From NCBI GenBank assembly GCA_025360995.1, contig JANYBD010000019.1, positions 1 to 44,176 of the forward strand: a DNA stretch of 44,176 bases, in the 5' to 3' direction. This DNA is from Gemmatimonadota bacterium. GTDB taxonomy: Bacteria > Gemmatimonadota > Gemmatimonadetes > Gemmatimonadales > Gemmatimonadaceae. Below the pieces are notes generated by a model. The model searched no databases and was not told the origin of the DNA. It saw nothing but the letters and a program-made list of their open reading frames with translations. The first letter of the stretch is position 1. Each line of letters opens with the position of its first letter. The translations under genes were made by a program, and so were the position numbers. Shown here in pieces: positions 16,483 to 25,336 of this stretch.

Positions 16483-18756
16483 CTAAAACGCCTGGCCGAT
16501 CGAAATGCTCGGAGTCAACCGCCGGAAGAACGACGTCTCGCGCGGCGGTTGGTAGGTCGCCGCACAGCTTCCCGACTCCTGAGTCAACACGCGGCCAACG
16601 GAAGTCACGCGCAGTGTGTTGCCGGGACTGACACAGAGCAGCGCCCCGCCGGCCACGGTCGGCGCGTCAAAATAGGCGGCACCCTCGGAACGTTGATACG
16701 AATTGTATGCCACATCGAGCCGCAGGAAACCAACAATTGTTCGGACACGCACACCGATTCCCGGCGTCCATCGGAGTGAACTAAAACCGACGTTTGAACC
16801 GGCCGAGCCGCGATTCCACACCTCGCCAACATCGGTAAATGCTGTCCATTGAATGACGTTTGGCAAAAATGGGCTGCGCCAACGAACTTCGACGTTCGCC
16901 ACAATAAGCGCGTTGCCTCCGGTGGGAATGGTGCGCGCATTGCCGGAGTCCGCGCGGGCGCGGAAATACACCGTGTCGCGCGGGTTGGCCGGATCACCTC
17001 CAATTGCTCCCCTGGCTCGCACCGTGTCATAGGCGGCCGGAATGTACAATGCCGGGCCAAGTTCATTCTGCGCGAAACCGCGGACGGTGGTCGGCCCACC
17101 GGCAAACAGCCGCTCTTGCGGCGGCACATACAATGCGGCGTTTGAGAACTGCAATGTGCTACCGACGACGGCGCCGACTTGCAGCCGTCCGGCGAACACG
17201 AGATCGCTGGTCAGTGGCAAATACATCGCCGCGCCGGCCGTCACTCGCGTAAACCGCAGTGACGGATCCGACCCGGTGAAGTTGCCAGCCGTGCGCAGTT
17301 CAAACCGTACCACGCTGCCGGTGGTGGGATCGACGGGATTGTCGCTGGTCTCGCGCGTCACAGCGAGTCCAACCACCCCAAGACGCTGCAGACGGCTGAA
17401 CGATTCGCGGTCGGCCTCCACGCATGCGTTGAATACCGCGCAGAGTAGCGCCGGCTGCGCTTGGGTCTCTCCGTATTCCAGCGAGTACGACAGCTGTTGC
17501 GTCACGTGCGACAGCCGGCGCGTGAAAGCCAGACTGCCGCCCACTGGTGTGGTACGCAGGTACGCGTTGTATTCCGACCGCCGTTCGCTATACAGCGAAT
17601 ACGATGGCACGAACGCATGAAATAATGCTGGCCGGCTGACGGTTGCGCCGAGATAATAATTCAGATCCTTGCTGTACGGATCGTCGTGGACAAACGGGCA
17701 GAGCCCTTCCAGTCCTGTAAGTGGCCTGCCAACACCAATTTTCGATAACTTCGCGTGCAAGTCGAGCCGGGTGGCGCCGCCCAGAAAATTGTATTGCGTC
17801 AAATCGCCGCTCATGCGAAAGCAGTCGAGCGTGCCATATCCACCACCGAGGCGCGCCGAGCGGGCGAGCCCTTCCGTCACGTCGAGGGACACGCGCACCG
17901 TCGAGTCGCCCGCGGCCAATGCGCTGTCGGCCACGACGCTGACGTGCGTAAACAATTCGGTTTGGTAGAGCGCGCGTTTGGCGCGCTCAAGCCGCTCTTC
18001 GGAATATTGGTCGCCCGTCTGCACGGCAGCGACCTCACGCACGACGGCGTCGCTCACCAATCGCGTCGCGCCGGGCCGCTGCGGATTTGCGTGGACGACA
18101 ATCTCGCCGAGCCGCACCCGCGGACCGAGCGCCACAGTGAACGTAACGCTGGCACGACGCGCCACCGTGCGCGTGTCGTAACCGACAAACACTTCAGCAT
18201 CCGGATACCCGCCATTATGCAATCGCTGTGTGAGCGTATCGCGCGTGGCCTCGTTCGCATACTTGTCGAAGTTGCCGCCCAGCGTTGTCGGCACACCACG
18301 CAACAATGCAGGGCGATCGAGCTCGCGACTGATCCCATCGAACGCGAGCGAATCCACGATCGTCGGTGCCCCTTCACGCACGGAGAATCGCACGGCGATC
18401 TGTTCCGTGCCGACTCGCGTCACCACCGTATCCACTGCCACGGATGCATATCCGTGATTGCGGTACCAGATCAATAGGCGTAACACGTCCAGCGGGAATT
18501 GTGTGCGGTCGAGACAGTGCCGCGCACCAAGAAACCGGAGGTGACGCCGGGTCCACGACGAGGGGGTGGTGACGACACCACCCGCCAGTGTTGCGTCGGA
18601 GAACGCGCTGTTGCCCTCGAAGGTGAGCTGCACGACTTCGAGACTTCCGGGCCGGCACGACACGTTTTGCGCGCGCGCCGCCACCGGGCCGGCAACAATC
18701 AACGCTGCCGCGCACACCGCCCACGCTCGGCGCAGCCTAGTCGTCCTTCTGGCCAA
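16483..18756 (-). CDS. Omp85-family outer-membrane protein (TamA/BamA-like)
   Basis: A 757-residue outer-membrane assembly factor. The signal peptide spans residues about 1-29 (AALIVAGPVAARAQ). POTRA repeats follow, the first beginning VVQLTFEGNSAFSDATL. The C-terminal half is a 16-strand-type barrel with the surface-antigen signatures RLFAGGPTTVRGF and FTDVGEVWN. The final residue is Phe (SISIGQAF), the usual barrel-recognition signal. Pairing with tamB 3 nt downstream argues for a TamA-like role rather than the essential BamA. Its start overlaps the reductase gene upstream by 20 nt. Confidence 0.9.
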   Translation of the reverse strand: MARRTTRLRRAWAVCAAALIVAGPVAARAQNVSCRPGSLEVVQLTFEGNSAFSDATLAGGVVTTPSSWTRRHLRFLGARHCLDRTQFPLDVLRLLIWYRNHGYASVAVDTVVTRVGTEQIAVRFSVREGAPTIVDSLAFDGISRELDRPALLRGVPTTLGGNFDKYANEATRDTLTQRLHNGGYPDAEVFVGYDTRTVARRASVTFTVALGPRVRLGEIVVHANPQRPGATRLVSDAVVREVAAVQTGDQYSEERLERAKRALYQTELFTHVSVVADSALAAGDSTVRVSLDVTEGLARSARLGGGYGTLDCFRMSGDLTQYNFLGGATRLDLHAKLSKIGVGRPLTGLEGLCPFVHDDPYSKDLNYYLGATVSRPALFHAFVPSYSLYSERRSEYNAYLRTTPVGGSLAFTRRLSHVTQQLSYSLEYGETQAQPALLCAVFNACVEADRESFSRLQRLGVVGLAVTRETSDNPVDPTTGSVVRFELRTAGNFTGSDPSLRFTRVTAGAAMYLPLTSDLVFAGRLQVGAVVGSTLQFSNAALYVPPQERLFAGGPTTVRGFAQNELGPALYIPAAYDTVRARGAIGGDPANPRDTVYFRARADSGNARTIPTGGNALIVANVEVRWRSPFLPNVIQWTAFTDVGEVWNRGSAGSNVGFSSLRWTPGIGVRVRTIVGFLRLDVAYNSYQRSEGAAYFDAPTVAGGALLCVSPGNTLRVTSVGRVLTQESGSCAATYQPPRETSFFRRLTPSISIGQAF

Positions 18757-19753
18757 ATACCGCGAGGTTGGACGAGTGGCCGGGATTGACCTTTTTCTCC
18801 GGGTAAATAAAATGCACCGCCTGATTTACCGCCGTGGCCGATTCCGCAAATCCGGTGGCGATTAATTTCAGCTTGCCTGGATACATCGTCACGTCGCCCG
18901 AGGCGTACACCCCGCGCCGGCCCGTTTCCATTTGTGAGTTCACCACAATCTCATCATTCTCCACCGTCAAGCCCCACTCGCCAAGCGGGCCGATATCGCT
19001 CACGAAACCAAGCATTGGCAACACGACGTCAGCGTCAATACGACGCGTAGTTTTCGCTTTGATATCCTTAATTTCCAGCGCAATTATCCTGTCGCCATCG
19101 GAAATCACATCGTGCAACTCATGGAACGTGTGGATGGACGTCCGTCCGGCGGCCTCCGCGGCGCGCACCTCGGAGATCGTCGCTGCATGCGCACGAAAAC
19201 GGTCGCTGCGATGGATCAGGGCGACGCTCGCTGCGCGGTCCCGAAGCTGATGCGCCCAGTCGAACGCCGAGTCGCCGCCACCGATAATCACCACGCGCTT
19301 GCCGATGAAATCGTCGGGACTCGTCACGCGGTCGTGGATCCCACGACCATACCAGGGGCCGGCAGCCGCCTGCGGAAGGCGACGCGGCGAAAATGCACCA
19401 ATACCCGCGGATATAATCACTGCCCGTGTCGGAAATCGGTCGGTCTCCGTCACCAGAACGAAATGACCGTCCGCCTCTTCCAACGCGACCACCCGTTGAT
19501 TGCAGTGAATCTGGCCGGCGAACTGGCGGGCCTGCTCGACGAGCGAGCGCACGAGATCCTTTGCCAGCACCTTCGGAAATCCGGCGACGTCGAAGATATC
19601 TTTTTCCGGGTACAGCGCGGTCAACTGTCCGCCGGGCTCCTGCAGGGCGTCGACAATTTGTGCCGACGCGCCCCGCATGCCAGCATAGAACAGGGCAAAC
19701 AGGCCGGCCGGCCCTGCCCCAATGATTGTGATATCAGTAATCTCGTGCACCAT
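18737..19753 (-). CDS. Ferredoxin/flavodoxin-NADP+ reductase, thioredoxin-reductase-like type
   Basis: A 338-residue FAD/NAD(P) flavoprotein that passes electrons between NADPH and ferredoxin or flavodoxin. It has the FAD dinucleotide motif IIGAGPAG (residues 10-17), the NADP motif IIGGGDSAFDW, and the C-terminal FAD box YASGDVTMYPGKLKLIATG. The CxxC pair of thioredoxin reductases is absent, which places it with the YumC-type ferredoxin reductases. It is first in a run leading to the Omp85 and tamB genes, and its 3' end overlaps the Omp85 start by 20 nt. No functional link to outer-membrane assembly is obvious. Confidence 0.9.
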   Translation of the reverse strand: MVHEITDITIIGAGPAGLFALFYAGMRGASAQIVDALQEPGGQLTALYPEKDIFDVAGFPKVLAKDLVRSLVEQARQFAGQIHCNQRVVALEEADGHFVLVTETDRFPTRAVIISAGIGAFSPRRLPQAAAGPWYGRGIHDRVTSPDDFIGKRVVIIGGGDSAFDWAHQLRDRAASVALIHRSDRFRAHAATISEVRAAEAAGRTSIHTFHELHDVISDGDRIIALEIKDIKAKTTRRIDADVVLPMLGFVSDIGPLGEWGLTVENDEIVVNSQMETGRRGVYASGDVTMYPGKLKLIATGFAESATAVNQAVHFIYPEKKVNPGHSSNLAVFGQKDD

Positions 19754-19805
19754 TCCGAAAGTTCGCCGCCGCGCTCTAATGAATCAACCTATAGAGGTTT
19801 TGTCG

Positions 19806-19907
19806 ATGACCAAGAGTGAGCTGTTGCTCCCCGAATTTGATCTCGAAACGGCCAGCATCCGCCGGGCACGGGAACGTGTCCCCGATGGCCACGTTGAGCC
19901 TATGTGA
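19806..19907 (+). pseudogene. Remnant of a DinB-family gene (N-terminus only)
   Basis: An open frame of 33 codons encodes MTKSELLLPEFD, then ETASIRRARERVPDGHVEP before a stop. This matches the first helix of DinB/YfiT-like metalloenzymes as I remember it (LLPEFD.E...TRR.LERVP). The rest of a DinB domain, about 120 residues with three metal-binding His, is absent; the next gene begins 9 nt later. It is either a decayed gene left by a deletion joined to the kinase gene, or a short leader peptide ahead of that gene. No homologue search was possible. Confidence 0.4.
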
Positions 19908-19916
19908 GCGCGCCCC

Positions 19917-20948
19917 GTGGATGACGCCACCCGCACCATCGAATACCTCGGCAAGTTCCGCTTGCTGCGCCGGCTCGCGCTCGGGGGCATGGCCACCGTG
20001 TATGAGGCCGAGCAAGTCGGCGACCGCGGCTTTACCAAGCGAGTCGCCATCAAGGTTATTCACGAGAAATACGCCCGCGAGCCCGAGTGGCTGCAACTGT
20101 TCATCGACGAGGCAAAACTCTCGGCCAATTTGATGCACGGAAACATCGTGCAAATCTTCCAATTCGAAGAAGTGCGCGGTGAATTTTTCATGGCGATGGA
20201 GTACGTGCGCGGGGTCACGCTGCGCCGGCTGATCGATCATCACCGGGCGATGGGCGAGCCAATGCCGCCACCGCTCGCGGCCTACATTATCAGTCGCGTT
20301 TGTCGTGCCTTGGACTATGCACACAACTTCGTCGACGCCTCAGGCCAGCGTCTGTACATCGTCCATCGTGATGTGTCACCAGGCAACGTGTTACTCACGT
20401 GGGACGGCCAGGTAAAACTCGCCGATTTTGGTATCGCCAAAGCCCGGTCCATGGCCGATCCGGCGGCGCGCCAACAAATGACGATCGGCAAAAAACACTA
20501 CATGAGTCCGGAACAAGTCGTCAGCGCGAACGTCGACTGGCGCACCGATATTTTCTCGACCGGCGTTGTGCTGTATGAAATCCTGGCGCTCGAGCAACTG
20601 TTCAAGGAAGTCGAAACCGAAGCGTCGATGGACGAAGTAACTATTGCGCCAACACCTGATCTCCGAGTGCTCCTCCCCGATCTCGACAAAACCCTCACGG
20701 GGCTGATTTCGCTCGCGATCGCCAAAGACTCGATGATCCGGCCGAATGCCGCGATGCTCGGACTGGCGCTCGACGAATGGTGTGCAAAACAGAAAATGCC
20801 GGGGTCGCCGGAACGGCTGCAGGCGCACTTGGCCAAGCAGTTTCCGCAGAGCTACTCGCCGCCCTCGGACACGCCCCGCTCCGTCTCCGCTCCAATAGTG
20901 CCGGTAAAATCTGTCTGGTCGCTGCTCGATAAAGTGTTCGGTGACTAA
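19917..20948 (+). CDS. Serine/threonine protein kinase, cytosolic
   Basis: A 343-residue Hanks-type kinase. Visible are the glycine loop LALGGMATVYEA, ATP-anchoring Lys46 (VAIKVI), the catalytic loop HRDVSPGN with Asp152, the metal motif DFGIAKA, and the activation segment ending KKHYMSPEQV. The HRDVSPxN form, with Ser where HRDLKPEN kinases have Lys, is the type common in myxobacteria. The tail after about residue 285 is short and Ser/Pro-rich. There is no transmembrane helix or PASTA sensor domain, so it is likely soluble. The start is GTG 19917; an ATG three bases later is out of frame. The downstream adenosyltransferase gene begins 36 nt after the stop. Confidence 0.92.
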   Translation: MDDATRTIEYLGKFRLLRRLALGGMATVYEAEQVGDRGFTKRVAIKVIHEKYAREPEWLQLFIDEAKLSANLMHGNIVQIFQFEEVRGEFFMAMEYVRGVTLRRLIDHHRAMGEPMPPPLAAYIISRVCRALDYAHNFVDASGQRLYIVHRDVSPGNVLLTWDGQVKLADFGIAKARSMADPAARQQMTIGKKHYMSPEQVVSANVDWRTDIFSTGVVLYEILALEQLFKEVETEASMDEVTIAPTPDLRVLLPDLDKTLTGLISLAIAKDSMIRPNAAMLGLALDEWCAKQKMPGSPERLQAHLAKQFPQSYSPPSDTPRSVSAPIVPVKSVWSLLDKVFGD

Positions 20949-20984
20949 CGGGCGTTCTCTATTGGTCGGCGTTAGCTTTTAGCC

Positions 20985-21536
20985 ATGACGTTTAAGATTT
21001 ATACCAAGACAGGCGACGACGGCCAAACCGGCCTCTTCGGCGGCGGAAGGATCGGCAAAGACAGTGCTCGGGTCTCCGCGTACGGCGACGTCGATGAACT
21101 CAACGCGTTTGTCGGCGTTGCCCGTGCTGCCGAATCGATGCCGCGTATCGATGAAGTCTTGGCAGCTGTCCAACGCGACTTGTTCGCGATTGGTGCACTT
21201 CTGGCGACTCCGCATCCGGAGAAAGTCCGCGAGCAACTCGAAAAAGCGCGTCTGACGGATCAGCGCATCGCCCAACTGGAACAGGCAATCGACGATTGCG
21301 ACGCGGAATTGGAACCGTTGAAAGCGTTCATCATGCCAGGCGGCACGCCCAAGGCCGCGGCATTGCACGTGGCCCGCACCGTCTGCCGTCGCGCTGAACG
21401 CGCGATCGTCCGACTCCAACTTACGGACGACGTACCGCAGGTCGTGATCATTTACCTCAACCGGCTTTCCGATCTGTTGTTCATGCTCGCGCGCGTCGCG
21501 AACCGCCGGGCCGGTGCCGGCGAAGTCACCTGGTAG
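20985..21536 (+). CDS. Cob(I)alamin adenosyltransferase, PduO type
   Basis: A 183-residue ATP:corrinoid adenosyltransferase that moves the 5'-deoxyadenosyl group from ATP to cob(I)alamin, making coenzyme B12. The N-terminal ATP motif TKTGDDGQTGLFGG, the YGDVDELNAF segment, and the C-terminal signature around RTVCRRAERAIV are all present. The length is normal for the PduO family. It lies 36 nt after the kinase gene and 11 nt before aroB, so it is probably cotranscribed with them. No other cobalamin genes are in the window, so the substrate may be salvaged corrinoid; that is inference. Confidence 0.93.
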   Translation: MTFKIYTKTGDDGQTGLFGGGRIGKDSARVSAYGDVDELNAFVGVARAAESMPRIDEVLAAVQRDLFAIGALLATPHPEKVREQLEKARLTDQRIAQLEQAIDDCDAELEPLKAFIMPGGTPKAAALHVARTVCRRAERAIVRLQLTDDVPQVVIIYLNRLSDLLFMLARVANRRAGAGEVTW

Positions 21537-21547
21537 GCGGCACGTCA

Positions 21548-22651
21548 ATGACTCGGGCTGCGGCCGACGCCGTTCACCTGCATGGTTCACGCATGCTGAT
21601 TGGGGCTGGCCTCCTCGATGCGTGCGGCCCCGAGTTGCATGCCACACTGCAACGCCGGCGGCTCGCGATCATCAGCGACAGCAACGTTGCACCGCTTTAT
21701 GCGGCACGACTCGCCGCAGCATGCGGAACGCCGTCGCCGACGGTGCTGACCATTCCCGCCGGGGAAGCCAGCAAAACCCGTCAACAGTGGTCGCGGCTCA
21801 CCGACGAATTGCTCGATCTGCATTTTGGTCGCGACTCCGCAATCCTCGCGCTCGGCGGTGGCGTTGTTGGTGATCTCGCCGGATTCGTCGCGTCCACATT
21901 TCTGCGCGGCATCCCAGTGGTGCAGTTGCCCACGACTTTGCTCGCAATGATCGACGCGTCGATCGGCGGAAAAACCGGAGTGGATACGCGCCACGGGAAA
22001 AATCTGGTCGGCGCATTTCATCATCCTGTGCTCGTACTTGCTGACCCGACGCTTCTCGGAACACTGCCCGTCGAACAACTCCGCAATGGGCTCGCCGAAG
22101 CCATCAAGCACGCCGTCATCGCCAGTGCGCCGGAATTCGTTTGGCTCGCCACAAATGGCCGCGCGATCACTCGTACTGGCGGCCCCAACGCTGCGTTGGC
22201 CGATCAACTTGTGCGCCGAAACGTACAGATCAAGGCGGATATAGTCGCCCGCGACGAACGCGAGTCCGGCGTCCGCAAGATCCTGAACTTCGGCCACACC
22301 ATCGGCCACGCCATCGAAACGCTAAGCGGTTTCGCGATGCTACACGGCGAATGCGTGGCCGTCGGAATGGTGGTCGAAGCGCGCATCGCCGCGCGCGCCG
22401 GGATTGGTGATCCGGGACTTCCAGAAATGCTCATCGACGTCCTGCGGCAGGTCGGACTTCCGACCGCTGTTCCCGCGGAAATGTCCGGCGATGCCATTCT
22501 CGAAGCCACTAGAAGCGACAAGAAAGCGCGTGACGGCCTGGTGGAGTATGCATTGCCAGCCAAACTTGGAATGATGGCGGGCGCCGACCGCGGATTCGCC
22601 ATACCGGTGCCAGATGCCATTGTCCTCGATGTCATAGACAGCTCGCGATAA
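21548..22651 (+). CDS. aroB: 3-dehydroquinate synthase
   Basis: A 367-residue enzyme of the shikimate pathway that converts DAHP to 3-dehydroquinate using NAD+ and a divalent metal. The NAD-binding stretch GGGVVGDLAGF and the substrate region TTLLAMIDASIGGKTGV are intact. The metal ligands lie in RNGLAEAIKHA, FGHTIGHAIE and LHGECVAVGM. Length is normal. It starts 11 nt after the adenosyltransferase stop. The 261 nt that follow hold a 9-bp inverted repeat and the promoter of the sigma-factor gene. Confidence 0.95.
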   Translation: MTRAAADAVHLHGSRMLIGAGLLDACGPELHATLQRRRLAIISDSNVAPLYAARLAAACGTPSPTVLTIPAGEASKTRQQWSRLTDELLDLHFGRDSAILALGGGVVGDLAGFVASTFLRGIPVVQLPTTLLAMIDASIGGKTGVDTRHGKNLVGAFHHPVLVLADPTLLGTLPVEQLRNGLAEAIKHAVIASAPEFVWLATNGRAITRTGGPNAALADQLVRRNVQIKADIVARDERESGVRKILNFGHTIGHAIETLSGFAMLHGECVAVGMVVEARIAARAGIGDPGLPEMLIDVLRQVGLPTAVPAEMSGDAILEATRSDKKARDGLVEYALPAKLGMMAGADRGFAIPVPDAIVLDVIDSSR

Positions 22652-22726
22652 GCAGAGCGGCTGTCTAGGAATCAGTCGGCGGCAACCCTTGTGACGCGGG
22701 TCATCACTTTGAAAGATTTGTGACGT

Positions 22727-22769
22727 TCCTGTAACTTATTGTCAGGCAACGGGATAGATCGTTACAGGA
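22727..22769. promoter_or_regulatory. 9-bp inverted repeat upstream of the sigma-factor gene
   Basis: TCCTGTAAC (22727-22735) and GTTACAGGA (22761-22769) are exact inverted copies 25 nt apart. TGTGAC is also repeated nearby (about 22690, 22720 and 22780). The elements lie after the aroB stop and 35 nt before the -35 box of the sigma-factor promoter. They could be an operator or a weak transcript hairpin; no run of T follows. Confidence 0.4.
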
Positions 22770-22803
22770 CCCCCATAATGTGACATGGCACACGTTTTGG
22801 GTG

Positions 22804-22833
22804 TTGACCGCTGGCTGTACCTCTACATATCCT
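22804..22833 (+). promoter_or_regulatory. Candidate sigma-70 promoter for the sigma-factor gene
   Basis: TTGACC (22804-22809), an 18-nt spacer and TATCCT (22828-22833) give a good match to the -35/-10 pattern. Transcription would begin near 22840, leaving a leader of about 70 nt before ATG 22913. Confidence 0.5.
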
Positions 22834-22912
22834 GACCGTCCCTGCATACTGGTCAATGCTTGATCGGTATGCAGCCAGGTTATTCACTTCCCAACGCATG
22901 AACGGGGTGTGT

Positions 22913-23806
22913 ATGCAGCGTGCGACTGAGTCGAGATCGAAAGGATTCTTCCGTTCCTCCCCCTCCACAGCTTTCGACCAGTACCTGCAGGACATTCAAA
23001 AACTCCCGCTCATCACCGACGTCAAAGAAGAGCGGCGTCTGGCCCGCTTGGCCCAAAAGGGCGATGAAGCCGCGGCCGAACGACTGGTCACGGCGAACCT
23101 GCGATTCGTCATTTCGTACGTCAAGAAGTACCAAGGGCACGGTCTCGACCTGTCCGAGCTCGTGGCGATCGGTAACGAGGGACTCCTCAAAGCCGTCCGC
23201 AAATTCGATCCCGACCAAGGCGTAAAATTCATCTCGTATGCCGTGTGGTGGGTGCGTCAGGCGGTCCTCAAAGCGCTCGCGGAACAGACGCGCTCGGTGC
23301 GTATTCCGCTCAATCAGAACTCACAGCTCATTAAGCTTTCCCGCGCCGAAACTGTACTGGCGCAGGTGTTAAAGCGCGACCCGACCGACCATGAAATCGG
23401 CCGGTTGCTCGATGAAACGCCGGAACAGGTGCGCGCCGCAAAACAAATGTCGGCCACCGAACTCTCGCTTGACGCACCGGTCGATCGTTCCGACCGCGAG
23501 GCGTCCACGCTCGGCGAACGGTTCGCCGGCGGCGATGGCATCGAGATCGAAGAGCGGACCGACTTCAACCTGATGCGCGAGTGCATTGCCAAGGTCTTCC
23601 GCAATTATCTCACGCCGCGTGAACGCAAGATTCTGCACCTGTACTACGGTCTTGATGAAGGCGCCGAAGCAATGACGCTCGAAAAGATCGGTGCGCTTAT
23701 GGGTGTCACGCGTGAACGCATTCGGCAGATTCGTGAACGGGCGTTCGAAAAACTTCGCGAATCGCCCGAGGGGCGCTCGCTGATGGGTTTCTGGGCCATT
23801 ACCTGA
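22913..23806 (+). CDS. RNA polymerase sigma factor, sigma-70 family, RpoD/SigA-like
   Basis: A 297-residue sigma factor. Region 1.2 is FDQYLQDIQKLPLIT. Region 2 runs through DLSELVAIGNEGLLKAV to SYAVWWVRQAVL. Region 3 contains RVRAAKQMSATELSLD-like residues. Region 4 has the -35-binding helix-turn-helix LEKIGALMGVTRERIRQI. Region 1.1 and the large non-conserved insert of proteobacterial RpoD are absent, as in the short principal sigma factors of Bacteroidota-like bacteria. It may therefore be the primary sigma factor or a close group 2 relative; the window cannot settle this. ATG 22913 has a purine-rich GGGGTG upstream; ATG 22898 is possible. A hairpin follows the stop. Confidence 0.9.
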   Translation: MQRATESRSKGFFRSSPSTAFDQYLQDIQKLPLITDVKEERRLARLAQKGDEAAAERLVTANLRFVISYVKKYQGHGLDLSELVAIGNEGLLKAVRKFDPDQGVKFISYAVWWVRQAVLKALAEQTRSVRIPLNQNSQLIKLSRAETVLAQVLKRDPTDHEIGRLLDETPEQVRAAKQMSATELSLDAPVDRSDREASTLGERFAGGDGIEIEERTDFNLMRECIAKVFRNYLTPRERKILHLYYGLDEGAEAMTLEKIGALMGVTRERIRQIRERAFEKLRESPEGRSLMGFWAIT

Positions 23807-23818
23807 GTGAACCCCACC

Positions 23819-23844
23819 CATCGCGCTCCCCGGAGAGCGCGATG
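23819..23844 (+). terminator. Hairpin after the sigma-factor gene
   Basis: CATCGCGCTC (23819-23828) and GAGCGCGATG (23835-23844) form a perfect 10-bp stem with a 6-nt loop, 12 nt after the stop codon. No T run follows, so termination would be weak or factor-dependent. Confidence 0.5.
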
Positions 23845-23920
23845 TGATACGCGTGAAAGGTCGAGCGGCCCGGCTGCCCGGCCTTTCGTGCATTCACAGC
23901 GCGACGATTAAGGTTCAGTC

Positions 23921-25336
23921 ATGCCGGAATTGGCCACGACACTCTCGCATATTGTCGGTACGCGCTATTGCCTCACGCGTGCAACTGAGCTGTTGGCTTA
24001 CGCGACCGATGCGTTACCGGGCAATAGACGCCGTCCTCGCCTCGCTGTTATGCCAGGCACACGGGACGAAACCGTGGCCGTCGTGCGCGCACTCTACGCG
24101 GCTGGTATGCCATTCGTTCCACGCGGCGCTGGCACCGGCCTCTCGGGCGGTGCGCTCGCCGACAATGTCGTTTTGCTTGGCCTGCAGCGGCTTCGGCAGA
24201 TCATCACGATCGATCCCGAGTCGCGGACCGCGACCGTAGAGCCGGGTGTCGTGAATGCTGCGCTCAGCAAGGCTGCGTTGCCGTTTGGATTGCACTATGC
24301 GCCCGATCCGTCGAGCCAAACGGCCTGTACGATTGGCGGAAATCTCGCCGAGAATGCCGGTGGCCCGCATTGTCTGAAGTACGGCGTAACGCTCAACCAC
24401 GTTCTGGCCGCCACTGTCGTGCTGCCGAATGGTGAGATCGTCTCACTCACCGCGCCAAGCGAAGAAACACCAGCGTACGATTTACTTGGCGCGTTCGTCG
24501 GCTCCGAAGGTTGCTTTGGTGTGGCGATTGACATCACAGTGCGGCTCACGCCGAACCCGGAACACGTACACACCATGCTCGCCGATTTTTCGTCAATCGA
24601 CGATGCGGCCCGCGCCACGTCGGCGATCATTGCCGCCGGCATACTTCCGGCGGCACTCGAATTGATGGACGCCGCAACCATCCAGGCAGTGGAGAGTTCG
24701 ATTTACGCCGCTGGCTATCCGATCGACGCCGCCGCGGTGCTCCTCGTTGAAGTGGATGGCGCAGCCGACGGTCTCGACGACGATGTTGAAGCTGTTGTGA
24801 GAATTTGCCGCGCCTGTGGCGCTCGTATGGTGCGGTCGGCGAGCGACGCGATCGAACGCGGCCGTCTGTGGCAGGGACGAAAGAAAGCGTTCGGGGCAAT
24901 GGGACGCCTTGCCCCGCACCTCGCGGTTCAGGACGCCGTTGTTCCGCGCTCGCAACTCGCGCCGATCCTCGCTCGCATGGCCGAAATTGGCACGCGGCAC
25001 AATGTGCGCATATGCAATGTGTTTCACGCCGGCGACGGAAATCTGCATCCCAACATTCCGTATGACGCCGGCAACGCCGACGAGTCGGCACGCGTGCACG
25101 CCGCAATGAGCGAAATAATGGAGCTGTGCATTTCTGTTGGTGGCACTATCACCGGAGAGCACGGCGTCGGATCCGACAAGCTCGCTTATATGGAACGGAT
25201 GTTTCCTGGCGATTCACTCGACGCGATGTGTCGCCTTCGCGACGCGTTCGATCCGGAGCGGCGCGCGAATCCCGGTAAAGTCGTCCCCTCGCACCGGTGC
25301 AAAGAGTGGCACGCCGCACCAGGCGCCCATACATGA
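23921..25336 (+). CDS. glcD: Glycolate oxidase FAD subunit GlcD
   Basis: A 471-residue FAD-linked oxidase that oxidises glycolate (or D-lactate-like 2-hydroxy acids) to glyoxylate, as part of the GlcDEF complex. The FAD-binding stretch PRGAGTGLSGG is followed by CTIGGNLAENAGGPHCLKYG. The C-terminal substrate domain carries FHAGDGNLHPNI and GEHGVGSDK. Length and motifs are normal. AAGG lies 7 nt before ATG 23921. The stop overlaps the glcE start by 4 nt (ATGA), beginning a tightly coupled glcD-glcE-glcF series. Confidence 0.94.
   Translation: MPELATTLSHIVGTRYCLTRATELLAYATDALPGNRRRPRLAVMPGTRDETVAVVRALYAAGMPFVPRGAGTGLSGGALADNVVLLGLQRLRQIITIDPESRTATVEPGVVNAALSKAALPFGLHYAPDPSSQTACTIGGNLAENAGGPHCLKYGVTLNHVLAATVVLPNGEIVSLTAPSEETPAYDLLGAFVGSEGCFGVAIDITVRLTPNPEHVHTMLADFSSIDDAARATSAIIAAGILPAALELMDAATIQAVESSIYAAGYPIDAAAVLLVEVDGAADGLDDDVEAVVRICRACGARMVRSASDAIERGRLWQGRKKAFGAMGRLAPHLAVQDAVVPRSQLAPILARMAEIGTRHNVRICNVFHAGDGNLHPNIPYDAGNADESARVHAAMSEIMELCISVGGTITGEHGVGSDKLAYMERMFPGDSLDAMCRLRDAFDPERRANPGKVVPSHRCKEWHAAPGAHT

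Noticed and set aside
23869-23905. A possible second hairpin before glcD in the GC-rich CGGCCCGGCTGCCCGGCC stretch
   Set aside because: The apparent symmetry is mostly a direct repeat of CCCGGC, and no continuous stem longer than 6 bp is formed.
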